A stretch of DNA of 64,000 nt from Tritrichomonas musculus. Lineage: Eukaryota; Parabasalia; Tritrichomonadida; Tritrichomonadidae. The position numbers and the translations under genes are program-made. Shown piece after piece: positions 38,001 through 47,154 of this stretch (positions within the stretch are counted from its first letter, which is position 1; the number at the start of each line of letters is the position of its first letter). The notes beneath the pieces are model-generated. The model saw nothing but the letters and a program-made list of their open reading frames with translations. It was not told the DNA's origin and ran no database searches. The stretch covers positions 5,999,501 to 6,063,500 of the forward strand of contig JAPFFF010000005.1 of the NCBI GenBank assembly GCA_039105265.1. The letters run 5' to 3'.

Positions 38001-38429
38001 ATGAATAAATACAGAAATCCTAACAGTACAATTATTGGGGCAGAAGGAGAAATGTTTAACGAAGGAACCAAGACTGAACATACAGTTGGTTTTAATCATT
38101 TTGGTATCTTCTCTAATGACAATACATATGCAGTCACATTTAATCCATATTACAATAGACCTCCAACTAAATATATGGAAAATAAACCTGTGAGACCACC
38201 AAAAAGTAATCAACATAGAACAAAATCATTGCATGAACCACCAGTTAGCATTACAGATGGAGGATATTATTTAAAAAAAGATAAGGCTCCCAAAGCACCA
38301 ACCCTTCCACCATATTTAAATAAACCTGAAAAATTAGGAGAGATACAAGGAAGAGCTGATGAAAAAGATAAAGGTAGAGTCATTTATGGCCCACAACATA
38401 AAGTTAAAATAGAGAATATTATCTATTAA
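38001..38429 (+). CDS. Hypothetical Pro/Lys-rich protein, 142 aa (element B)
   Basis: ATG at 38001. An N-terminal Gly/Asn-rich part (NSTIIGAEGEMFNEGTKTEH; VTFNPYYNRPPTKYM) is followed by repeated basic Pro segments (PVRPPKSNQHRTKS; DKAPKAPTLPPYLNKP). Probably disordered. No family recognised. Confidence 0.45.
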   Translation: MNKYRNPNSTIIGAEGEMFNEGTKTEHTVGFNHFGIFSNDNTYAVTFNPYYNRPPTKYMENKPVRPPKSNQHRTKSLHEPPVSITDGGYYLKKDKAPKAPTLPPYLNKPEKLGEIQGRADEKDKGRVIYGPQHKVKIENIIY

Positions 38430-38453
38430 TTAAAAGATTTTTTTGGGAAACAA

Positions 38454-38981
38454 ATGATTAAGAAACGAGCAAATAATCAAGGAATAAATGCTAATTTATC
38501 ATTAGAACCCCAAGCTGCTGCCCAATCAACATCAAATATCAATAACAATATCATCATTAACAAAAGAGATGATGGAAAAGAAGAAATTGTTATTACAAGA
38601 AATGTTGAACTAGATGAAAATCCAGAGGATGAGGCAAAAGATGTTAAATATGTCATCCTTGAAACATATGCCAATATATTGTTGAATCAAGATAAGGCTT
38701 TGCTATCTAATCTGGTTTCCAAAAATTGTATCATTGTACCGGCTACAGCTTTGTCTAATATTATCAAAGCAATCATAAAAGCAGAATCAGTTGAGGTAGG
38801 CCTTGATGAAGATATTGGTTGTTGTGCAGGTAAAGCAAATCCAATTAGAAAGATAGAAAATATTAAAATAGTGAATGATAATGGAGAGGTATGCACAGAT
38901 TTCAAACAAGTATACAATAGAGAATATAATGAATTAATTAACAAATATCATCTGTGTTTAAAGTATGCCGTCAATTTGTAG
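38454..38981 (+). CDS. Hypothetical protein, 175 aa (element B)
   Basis: ATG at 38454. A polar Asn-rich start and an acidic linker lead to a compact helical domain (VKYVILETYANILLNQDKALLSNLVSK; ATALSNIIKAIIKAESVEVGLDEDIGCCAGK) and ends YNELINKYHLCLKYAVNL. No recognised family. Confidence 0.5.
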   Translation: MIKKRANNQGINANLSLEPQAAAQSTSNINNNIIINKRDDGKEEIVITRNVELDENPEDEAKDVKYVILETYANILLNQDKALLSNLVSKNCIIVPATALSNIIKAIIKAESVEVGLDEDIGCCAGKANPIRKIENIKIVNDNGEVCTDFKQVYNREYNELINKYHLCLKYAVNL

Positions 38982-39011
38982 TTTTGTTTGAAGATTTTAT
39001 TTTTTACGAAA

Positions 39012-39302
39012 ATGGAAATGACTAATAAATTAGATCTTACGCAATTCAACAAAACAGACATTGTAAAGAAACTATCCAAATCTAAATCAGAAGAGAACTT
39101 GTTAAATATTTTAGAGGGAGAGCCACCAGCTGAAATCAAAACTGAACCAGCGCCTGAAAAACAGAAGAAAGGTAGGAAGAGCAAATACAATACACCAGAG
39201 GAACGATTAGAAGCAAGACGTAAGCAACAGAAAGAATACAGGTTAAGAAAGAAGGCTGAGCTAGAGGAATTAAAGAAGTTAGCACAATTAGTCAAAGCAT
39301 AA
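39012..39302 (+). CDS. Small basic protein with bZIP-like helix (element B)
   Basis: 96 aa from the ATG at 39012. The C-terminal half, KKGRKSKYNTPEERLEARRK followed by QQKEYRLRKKAELEELKKL, is a long Arg/Lys-rich helix with leucines at heptad-like spacing, like a short basic-zipper. Similar short basic segments are seen in many large DNA viruses and mobile elements. A DNA-binding role is likely but unproven. Confidence 0.5.
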   Translation: MEMTNKLDLTQFNKTDIVKKLSKSKSEENLLNILEGEPPAEIKTEPAPEKQKKGRKSKYNTPEERLEARRKQQKEYRLRKKAELEELKKLAQLVKA

Positions 39303-39334
39303 AAAAATATCTAGATGGTGAAATATTTTTTTGC

Positions 39335-40189
39335 TTACTCGATTGGTATATCATGCTCTTTTTTGAATTTGCTATAATATACTGAAACATTCTTTCCATT
39401 GTCACTAATTAAGCTTACCCATTTATTTCCACATTTATTTTCGTTGATATTAAGCTTCCTGTAATTTATCCCTGTGTAGAAGTAGAAGATGTTGTCGTGA
39501 AAGAAATAGTTCTCAAAAGTATGTTTTCCATAAGTATCCACTTTCATAGCATCATCTGGTATTGTATCTACATATTCATACACTATTCCTTTGTTCGATG
39601 ACTTATTTCTATTATTATCTCTAGTGCTCACCCATCTTAGATTAGACACATGGTAATCTGTTTTGATGTGATTTTTATGGTCAACAATTGGGAGGTGGTC
39701 TGGATTTGGTATGAAATGTTTTGCAATGATGATGTGCTTTCGATATGGGTGTGAATTTAATGTTACATGAGCATATCCATCATGTTTATTAACACTTTCT
39801 GTAGCAGCTTTTCTATTACTCTTTCGTCTTATATCATATGGGTATATATTTTTTATCTCATAGTCATCATCATCTTTGACATCAAACCATTCTGCCTCCC
39901 CTTCTGTCTGTGCTTCTGGATATACTATCCCATCATCATAATCAACTGTATTCTCCAAATTTTCCACCCTCTGTTTTAATTCCTTCATTTCTTCCTTGAG
40001 ATTTGAAATTATACCTGCATTCCAATCATCATTTTCATATAGTGATTCATTCAATTGTTTTATCTCTTCTTTCAACTTTTCATTTTCGTCTCTGAGTTTT
40101 TTGATTTCTTGGATAGCATCTCGTAATAATTTCTCGTAATCCACTCCTTGGTTCACAAACTGCGTTTGAGTCTTGCTATTGCAAGCCAT
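39335..40189 (-). CDS. Coiled-coil plus HNH endonuclease (element B)
   Basis: 284 aa, ATG at 40189 on the minus strand. Residues about 18-85 form a strong coiled coil (EKLLRDAIQEIKKLRDENEK; LKEEMKELKQRVENLEN). Then an acidic linker and the HNH core (HIIIAKHFIPNPDHLPIVDH; KTDYHVSNLRWVSTRDNNRN), and the same C-terminal domain as the plus-strand HNH protein (VYEYVDTIPDDAM). The coiled coil should make it a dimer or tether it to another protein. It converges on the bZIP-like gene and shares its strand with the polymerase. Confidence 0.8.
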   Translation of the reverse strand: MACNSKTQTQFVNQGVDYEKLLRDAIQEIKKLRDENEKLKEEIKQLNESLYENDDWNAGIISNLKEEMKELKQRVENLENTVDYDDGIVYPEAQTEGEAEWFDVKDDDDYEIKNIYPYDIRRKSNRKAATESVNKHDGYAHVTLNSHPYRKHIIIAKHFIPNPDHLPIVDHKNHIKTDYHVSNLRWVSTRDNNRNKSSNKGIVYEYVDTIPDDAMKVDTYGKHTFENYFFHDNIFYFYTGINYRKLNINENKCGNKWVSLISDNGKNVSVYYSKFKKEHDIPIE

Positions 40190-40238
40190 TTATCTTAGAA
40201 ATAAAATTTCGAAAAAAATTATGAAACGTGATAAAAAT

Positions 40239-42828
40239 TCAAAATTTGATTTTTCTCTCAAATACTGGCAGATTAATTTTTTGATACGAAGATGATTTTC
40301 TAAAACAATTGGCACCATCTAAAAGATTAAAAATTATTTCCTCTCCCTGGTACATTCTTTCATACAACTCTTCAACCGTGATTCCCATTCGTTTTGCTTT
40401 GTTGAGAATACATTGCTTAGGGACACCCTTAAGACGGATATGTAATCCTTCATTCCCTTTTTCATCAACTAATATATCCAGATAGCTCTTCTTTCCTAGT
40501 GCAATTAATTTTCTAGAATGTACACCGCCAACAGCACCATTAAATGAATCAAAATCGCAATGGAACTGTGTCATCTTTTTACCAATCAATTCTCTTCCAT
40601 ATTTTTTCTTAAACACCTCTGCAATCCTTGGTACATCTATTTCTTTAACATGAATGGAATCAGTATCTGTATAATAAATATTTATTCCATTCTGCTCTGC
40701 TGAACTTATAACTCTATTCATCAAATGCTTACTCCATGACAAAACGCTAGCACCAAAATGTGGTAGATTGAAATGATTATTTATGGGCTTTACTTTTTTA
40801 ACATACACATTATCAATTGACTTATTCTCTATTATCTCCGTGATGTAATTATAATTCTTCCAAATATATTTGATGGCTTTATTTTTTGGAATACATTTTG
40901 TTTCTGTCGTAGTTGCTTTTAATATAGATTTACCATATATGGAATTCAAGAGTAATTTAATAGTTTGTTGCAATGGATTGTTGGCATCTTGATATTTCCT
41001 CCTGAGATTAAATAATTTCTCAATGAAGATATTAATCTTGTTATTAAATCCTTCATCAAAATAATACCCTCGAATGAACTCATAATCAAAATCATAAAAC
41101 TCCATCAAATCCATGAAAGCCTTCTTGTCAATATAATAATGGTCTATTGGATTGTTGGTAAATATTTTTGAGCCCTGTTCAAGGCTCTTTGAGCCCGGGA
41201 CCGAAGGTCCTTTTCTACTAAATACTTGTCCAAATTTATATGGACTAGATGATTTACATTTTATTTTCTTAATATTTATTTCTGCAAAGAACTGGTGAAA
41301 ATCTAATAACTCCTCTGTTAATATATCTGATGGGATTACTTTTGGGATTCCTTTCGGCACACCAGACATAATACTCATTGCTGATGGATATAAAGATACA
41401 GCATCAAAATCTTGTAATCTCTCTTCAACATATTGCTTTTCATTATTAGCTGTCATTGTTCTTCCACCACTAACGCAACGTTGGATAAAATTCTGTGGCT
41501 TGCCACTTAACTGGTAGCAATCATCAAAGCATCCAAATCTGTATGCATAATAATAACCAATTGAAGATATGGAAATGAAATTATGTACGTCCAACATATC
41601 TGTCTTTGTCTGTTTAAATACTTCTATGAGGTCTCTATTAAATTTCTCTACACCCTTCATCAATACTATACAATCTAGTTTACAGTAATAAATAGCATAC
41701 TTCATTATATCTATTTGGAGATTCTCATATGCGTCACATTTAATTGCATTATCAATTAGTTGTTTCCAATCTTGTTTTATTTGTTGTAGTGTTTTCTTAT
41801 CTTTATTCTCCAAGTAATATTGTAATTGGAATTCAAGTGCTGATATATTCTTTCGTTTTATATTTTTTTCAGTGTACAGTTTATATGCCATCACTTCTTT
41901 GTGGACCGGTAGCTGAAACATCTTTGCAAATGATGCTAATGCGGCAAGGATAATGGAATAACTATTGCGGAATGTTAATCTCTTCTCTATTATTGTCATC
42001 TTTCTGGTCTTCTTTGTTTTCTTATCTGTGCCCTCTATTTCTTTATATTTTGTCATTACTATCTGTAAAATGGTACCACTTCTTTCTGTAATCTGTACAT
42101 CCCATCCAGGAGTATTTATAAAGAAGCATGCATCATATTTTAGATTATGGAAGTATGTTAGTGAATTATTATCTAGAGATTTCAACAATCTATCTGCAAT
42201 TTGGTCTCCCTCGAAGATTAATTTATGAATTAGTTTCCCTGTTCTAAATACAGTAATGTTAAGATATGGTTTATGTGGTGATAATGTTGTATCAGTTTCA
42301 AAATCTGAATAGTATATTTTAGTCCACTCTCTTTCTTTCTTCAGTTCTGTGGAATCTATCTTTTGACAACAAAGAGATGGGTCATATGATAAATCTATAT
42401 AATCTGTTAAATGGCTATTGTATTCATTTGTTGCTAATATATTCATTTCACATGCTTTTATTTCTCTAAACATATTATCTTTAAATAGCTTTCGTAGAAT
42501 GGTAATCAATTTTGTATTTCCCACTGGTTTGTTAATCATGTAATGGTTCTTGAATAATAACAAGTCGACGGTTCTGTTAAAATCTTTAGCCCATGATTTT
42601 TTCCTTGTATCTATTTTTATTTGCTGTTGATGCCTCGTATCAAAATTTTCATCTATTCTTCTTACAATGAAATGGCACTTAAAATGTTTAGCTATATCAC
42701 ATATTAAATTATTTGGTACCATTCTTGTTTTAACCATGAATCTTAGCTGATTGATTTCTTCATTTGTGAAAACTCCTGATTGGATGCATGCATAAACCAA
42801 ACAGTTATCTTGGTAGTTATTTTTTTCC
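40239..42828 (-). pseudogene. Protein-primed DNA polymerase B, larger part, interrupted by element C (element B)
   Basis: Exonuclease motifs YYSDFETDT, YFHNLKYDACFF and YYCKLDCIVLM, then polymerase motif A DFDAVSLYPSAM (41376-41411), motif B IKLLLNSIYGKS and motif C YYTDTDS (about 40657-40677) are all readable on the minus strand. This is the protein-primed family B polymerase that copies Polinton DNA. Element C is inserted into the gene; the beginning of the gene lies on the far side of C at 56145-56750. Between motif A and motif B, a GC-rich palindromic stretch (about 41160-41215) is read in frame as roughly 22 extra residues. Confidence 0.9.
41160..41215. repeat. GC-rich palindromic insert in the polymerase frame (element B)
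   Basis: Two perfect hairpins side by side: GAGCC (41170-41174) with GGCTC (41183-41187), and GGACC-GAA-GGTCC at 41198-41210. The second is closed by a C-GAA-G triloop. The stretch is GC-rich in an AT-rich gene, and the element C polymerase has nothing similar here, so it looks inserted without closing the frame. Confidence 0.6.
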
Positions 42829-42833
42829 ACAGA
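42829..42833. repeat. Target-site duplication ACAGA, left of element C
   Basis: ACAGA directly precedes the left inverted repeat of element C and is repeated directly after the right one (56140-56144). Confidence 0.8.
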
Positions 42834-43184
42834 ACTACATATAAAAGAGGTGATTTTAGACCTTCGGTCTAAACTCCCCACTTTCACGTCATTTTGAAGG
42901 GATCAGATTGGAAACCTTGAGAATTCGTTAACGATTCCAGTTGCTGGGTTGGTGTTAAGAATTGGGTGTCTATGGAGTTCGGATTGGATTCGGGAATGAA
43001 GGGTTGGTGATGAATTTATGTGATCCTTGAGAAATGATTCGAAAGTGAAGGACTGGGAAGTTAGGTCTAAAATCACCGGAGGTCTTGGAAGTGGAGATGT
43101 GAGGGTTGATTTGAAGGGTTGGAAGGGGCAGATAGGGATCATAAGTTTTGCGATAAAGTGGTCTGAGATGATGTGAAAATTTAA
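42834..43184. repeat. Left terminal inverted repeat of element C, 351 bp
   Basis: Inverted copy of 55789-56139 over the full 351 bp with one difference seen. It starts ACTACATATAAAAGAGG. Near the outer end lies a perfect hairpin, TTTAGACC-TTC-GGTCTAAA (42855-42873). The repeat also holds an 80-codon open frame in both copies, probably by chance. Confidence 0.92.
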
Positions 43185-43236
43185 AACGATGGCCTTTGGA
43201 TATCTTTTATAATATTTTTATTTGACATAAAATAAG

Positions 43237-46200
43237 ATGAGTGATGGTAATAATGCTTTAGATGCACATTCTTTTATTGATTTGTTTGATTTGTCGTTGA
43301 TGCTTGGAATGAGGGATGATGAGATGGATGACATTCTCGTTAATGCTGAAGGTGCACCTGAACGACTCATTGAGCCATTGGTGTTATGGATATCGGAAAC
43401 GATACTTGGCATGGGTTACAAAGGTGATGATGATTACGATAATATGCATAGGTTTGCGGAAAGGGTTTATAATTATACGAAGGCTTTGAGCGAAATGTGT
43501 AAGAGTAAAGGTGATGATGGTTTTGGGCATTTGGTTGATTTGGCGTTTGTGATTGGCATTACTGAGAAGGAGATGGATGACATTCTCGTTAAAGCTGATG
43601 AGGATCCTGAACGAGCCGTTGAACCATTAGCAAGGATGATAGCATATACGATAATTGGTATGGGTTATGAAGGTGATGGCGATTATGATAATATGTATAT
43701 GTTTGGCGAAAGTGTTAAGAATTATACGAAAGCTTTGAATGAAATGATTAAGAATAAACCATTACTGAAACCATTACCACCAAAGTTAAACAAAGAACCT
43801 AAGAGGTATGTCGATAGTGATGAATATAAACGAAAAGAAGATGATGAATTCTTTAAGAAATTCGATAGAGATAGATATAGAGTTCATGTAGATGAAGGCA
43901 AGAGTGAGAGGGCTTCAAGGTTTGATCGTTTGATACACAGAAGAGATAAATCAACTTTGGATTCGATTAGGGAACATGCTAAGGATTTTCGTGAATTTTG
44001 GAAGACGGAAGATGCGTTGAGGAATAAGAAAAGAGTTGAAGCTATGGAAATCATGAATGCTACACCAAAAGAAATCAATGAAATGAATAAGATAACGTTT
44101 GATGAATGGAAAGCAAATAAGGGTAAACAAAAGCAGTTAGTTGATGATATCATGGAAAGATTGGAGTTAAGTCCATACAATTGGGAAATCAATTTCGAAG
44201 CACTTAACAATGAAGGTAGACGATTGTTGTTTCCGAGATTGAAGGAGTTCTTTGAAGATACAATTGCGAAGTTACCGATAATCCAGATGTATAAGATTCA
44301 GTTTAATGTTAATGGTACATGGAAGTCGTTACCGTTAAAGCCAGAGACATTCAATAAATTGATGGAAAACTTTACGGAAGAGAATTTTGTGTTTGATCTT
44401 GAAAGTAAGGCTCCAGAATTTTTCTATGAGAATGGAGGTGAAGAGTTACCAACATGGTCATTGTTTTCAGCACTTAAGTTCTGTTTGTTTGAGAACAAGG
44501 GTGGGAATAACGATAGGGGTGGTTCTTTCTTTCAATATCTGACAAAGGAGACGGTTCCGAAAAGGGTTGTTGAATATCTTAAGAGGTTGCAGATATTTGA
44601 TTCGTTGGTGGATGGAAAGGGTAAGCAGAGAAGAGAATTAAATGATTGTTGCTTTGTGTATGCGTTAGAGCAGACTGGATGTTACGATAAGGTTACGTTG
44701 GACAAGATTCGTTTGAGGATTCGAAATAGGTATTTGTCTCAGAGTTCGATTAATGAATTGTGTATGGAATTCGGTATACATATCAAGTTAACGTACATTG
44801 ATGAAGATGCAAGTGGCAAAAACAAAAAGAAATCAGTTGAGTCAACGAGTGAAGGTAAACGTAAATGTTACATGGGTGTTGATGAAGCTGAACCAAATAG
44901 GACACATCACTTTAACATATATCAGAAGCATTACTTCATTGAAGAGAAGACGGAGTTCAGTACGTATTACATTAAGCATTTAGGTGAGTGTGATGATGAT
45001 AAATACAATAAGGAATGGCTTGTAGATCATTGGCGAACAGGTCGTTATTTCATTACTTCTTCGAATTTAGTTAGAGAATTGTTTAAACAAAATTACTTTA
45101 GACCAATCACTTACGGTCAGAATAGTGTTTTGAATACGGTTTTCTATAATGATTTACTTAATGAAGAGATAACGGATCTCACTTACAATTCCAAATATTG
45201 CACTCGTTTGATGGCTCCATTTGAAAAGAAACCAGTTAAGGGTGAGCCAAAGAAAGTACCACCTACGTACTGGTATGCGGACTTTGAAGCTGATACTTCA
45301 GAGGAGTACCATAGACCATTCATGTGTGTTTTGCATAAGGATAACGGGAAGATTAAGAAAGAGTTTAGAGGTGAAGGTTGCGATAAAGATCTATTGAACT
45401 ATTTACCTGATGGTGCTGTTGTGTACTTTCATAATTTGGCTTATGATATCAGGATGATTCGTCCAACTGGTACGTATGAGGATAAGGTTAAGGTTGGAAG
45501 TAAGAAGGTCAAGAAGACGATGTATAACGGTATCATTAAATCAATCATTAAAGGTACGAAGACGATGATGGCTGATGTAAGGTTTAATGGAAAGGTAATT
45601 CATTTCAAGGATACACTTCCGGTATTATCATGTAAGTTGTCAGAGTTACCAAAGATGTTTGACATTAAAGGTGTCAAGAAAGAGTTGTTTCCGTATAACT
45701 ATTACACTTTGGATAGGTTGAATAGAGGTGGTGTTGGTGTGATTTCGGAAGCGGGATTGTTTGAGGTTGAACCTTGGACAGATGAGCAGATGAATACCTT
45801 TAAGGAGAACATAGATGGTATCGATGGATGTAGGATTGATGATGACCATTTTGATATGTGGAAGTATTGTTCATTTTATTGTCAGCAAGATGTGAATATT
45901 TTGAGAGAAGGCTTTAATAAATTCAGGAATGGTTTCATTGAGGATTTCGATATTGATCCGTTTAAGTTTATTTCGATATCGTCTTTGGCTAATGAAGTGT
46001 TTAAGCAAAGGGTCTATTATCCTAATCGTAATTTGTTTGAGTTAGGTGGAGTCGTTAGAAAGTTTTGCTCAAGGGCTATATATGGAGGTAGATGCATGAC
46101 GGCTTACAATAAGAAATGGCATACAACGGTACCTTTGTGTGATTTCGATGCGGTTAGTTTATATCCATCAGCAATGGCGAGATTGTATACAGTTGAAGGG

Positions 46201-47154
46201 AGGCCGATAGTGATAACAGAAGATAAACTCAATTACGAATTTCTTTCAAAGCAGTCGGCATATGTTGTCGATATTGAGATAACGAAAGTGAATAAACATT
46301 ATCCGTTTCCGTTGATTGTTAGGAAAGTTGACGGTTTGAATTTGAATGATGATAATTTGAAGGATGGAGAGGTTGTTAAGATGACTGTCGATAACATCAT
46401 GCTTGAGGATTTGATTAAGTTTCAAGAGATAGAGTTCAAGTTATTGAGAGGGTACTATTGGAATGGCAAGAAAGATTACACGATACAGAAAGAGATAAGG
46501 AATATCTTTAGCAAACGTTTGGAGTATAAGAAGAGTGGTAATCCTTTACAACAACTCTATAAGTTGATCATGAATTCTTGTTATGGGAAGACGATTGAGA
46601 GACCAATTGAGAAAGACTTTAAGTATTTCCATGAAGGGGAGGAGTTAGATAGATATTGGAAGAAGAACTATTACAAGATCGTTGAAGATAATAGCCTTAA
46701 AGGTACTGATAATCATGCAGTGAAGACGTTGAAACCAATTGATAAACACTTTAACTTTTCGTTATTGGGTATTCAAGTATTGTCTATGTCAAAGAGAATC
46801 ATGAATGAAGTTATGTGTTTGGCTTTCGATATCGGTTGTTGTATATACTATCAAGATACTGATTCATTTATGATTAAGCGTTCTGATTTAGAGATTCTCG
46901 AAAAAGGTTTTAAAGAAAGATACAATCGTGAACTCATTGGTACTAACTTAGGAAACTTCCATTGTGACTTTCCGTCAATTAATGGTCATGATGAAATGCC
47001 TTTTTCTGTTGAAGCTTACTTCCTCATGAAGAAGATGTATGTACACAAAATTACTGATTCCTCAAATGAAATCGATTATGTTATTCGTGGAAAGGGTTTG
47101 ACTCAGAAATCCATTCAATATGCGTTTAGGGATAAACAGTTTAATGGTAAGTAA
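43237..47154 (+). CDS. Protein-primed DNA polymerase B with duplicated N-terminal domain (element C)
   Basis: 1,305 aa, ATG at 43237. Residues about 7-85 and 88-167 are two copies of one domain, sharing EMDDILV.A....ER..EPL, GMGY.GD.DYDNM and NYTKAL.EM. A helical charged region follows. The exonuclease has YWYADFEADT (Asp682), YFHNLAYDIRMI and YCQQDVNIL. Polymerase motif A DFDAVSLYPSAM is at about residue 969, motif B YKLIMNSCYGKT, and motif C YYQDTDSFMI at about 1205, with RGKGLTQKSI near the end. Long N-terminal regions in these enzymes usually hold the priming protein and other replication domains. The stop overlaps the convergent fibre gene by 14 bases. Confidence 0.93.
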   Translation: MSDGNNALDAHSFIDLFDLSLMLGMRDDEMDDILVNAEGAPERLIEPLVLWISETILGMGYKGDDDYDNMHRFAERVYNYTKALSEMCKSKGDDGFGHLVDLAFVIGITEKEMDDILVKADEDPERAVEPLARMIAYTIIGMGYEGDGDYDNMYMFGESVKNYTKALNEMIKNKPLLKPLPPKLNKEPKRYVDSDEYKRKEDDEFFKKFDRDRYRVHVDEGKSERASRFDRLIHRRDKSTLDSIREHAKDFREFWKTEDALRNKKRVEAMEIMNATPKEINEMNKITFDEWKANKGKQKQLVDDIMERLELSPYNWEINFEALNNEGRRLLFPRLKEFFEDTIAKLPIIQMYKIQFNVNGTWKSLPLKPETFNKLMENFTEENFVFDLESKAPEFFYENGGEELPTWSLFSALKFCLFENKGGNNDRGGSFFQYLTKETVPKRVVEYLKRLQIFDSLVDGKGKQRRELNDCCFVYALEQTGCYDKVTLDKIRLRIRNRYLSQSSINELCMEFGIHIKLTYIDEDASGKNKKKSVESTSEGKRKCYMGVDEAEPNRTHHFNIYQKHYFIEEKTEFSTYYIKHLGECDDDKYNKEWLVDHWRTGRYFITSSNLVRELFKQNYFRPITYGQNSVLNTVFYNDLLNEEITDLTYNSKYCTRLMAPFEKKPVKGEPKKVPPTYWYADFEADTSEEYHRPFMCVLHKDNGKIKKEFRGEGCDKDLLNYLPDGAVVYFHNLAYDIRMIRPTGTYEDKVKVGSKKVKKTMYNGIIKSIIKGTKTMMADVRFNGKVIHFKDTLPVLSCKLSELPKMFDIKGVKKELFPYNYYTLDRLNRGGVGVISEAGLFEVEPWTDEQMNTFKENIDGIDGCRIDDDHFDMWKYCSFYCQQDVNILREGFNKFRNGFIEDFDIDPFKFISISSLANEVFKQRVYYPNRNLFELGGVVRKFCSRAIYGGRCMTAYNKKWHTTVPLCDFDAVSLYPSAMARLYTVEGRPIVITEDKLNYEFLSKQSAYVVDIEITKVNKHYPFPLIVRKVDGLNLNDDNLKDGEVVKMTVDNIMLEDLIKFQEIEFKLLRGYYWNGKKDYTIQKEIRNIFSKRLEYKKSGNPLQQLYKLIMNSCYGKTIERPIEKDFKYFHEGEELDRYWKKNYYKIVEDNSLKGTDNHAVKTLKPIDKHFNFSLLGIQVLSMSKRIMNEVMCLAFDIGCCIYYQDTDSFMIKRSDLEILEKGFKERYNRELIGTNLGNFHCDFPSINGHDEMPFSVEAYFLMKKMYVHKITDSSNEIDYVIRGKGLTQKSIQYAFRDKQFNGK

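Noticed and set aside
42903-43142. An 80-codon open frame present in both inverted ends of element C (also 55831-56070)
   Set aside because: It is identical in both copies because the ends are identical, its composition is Pro/Ser-rich without domain features, and inverted ends rarely encode proteins. Treated as chance.
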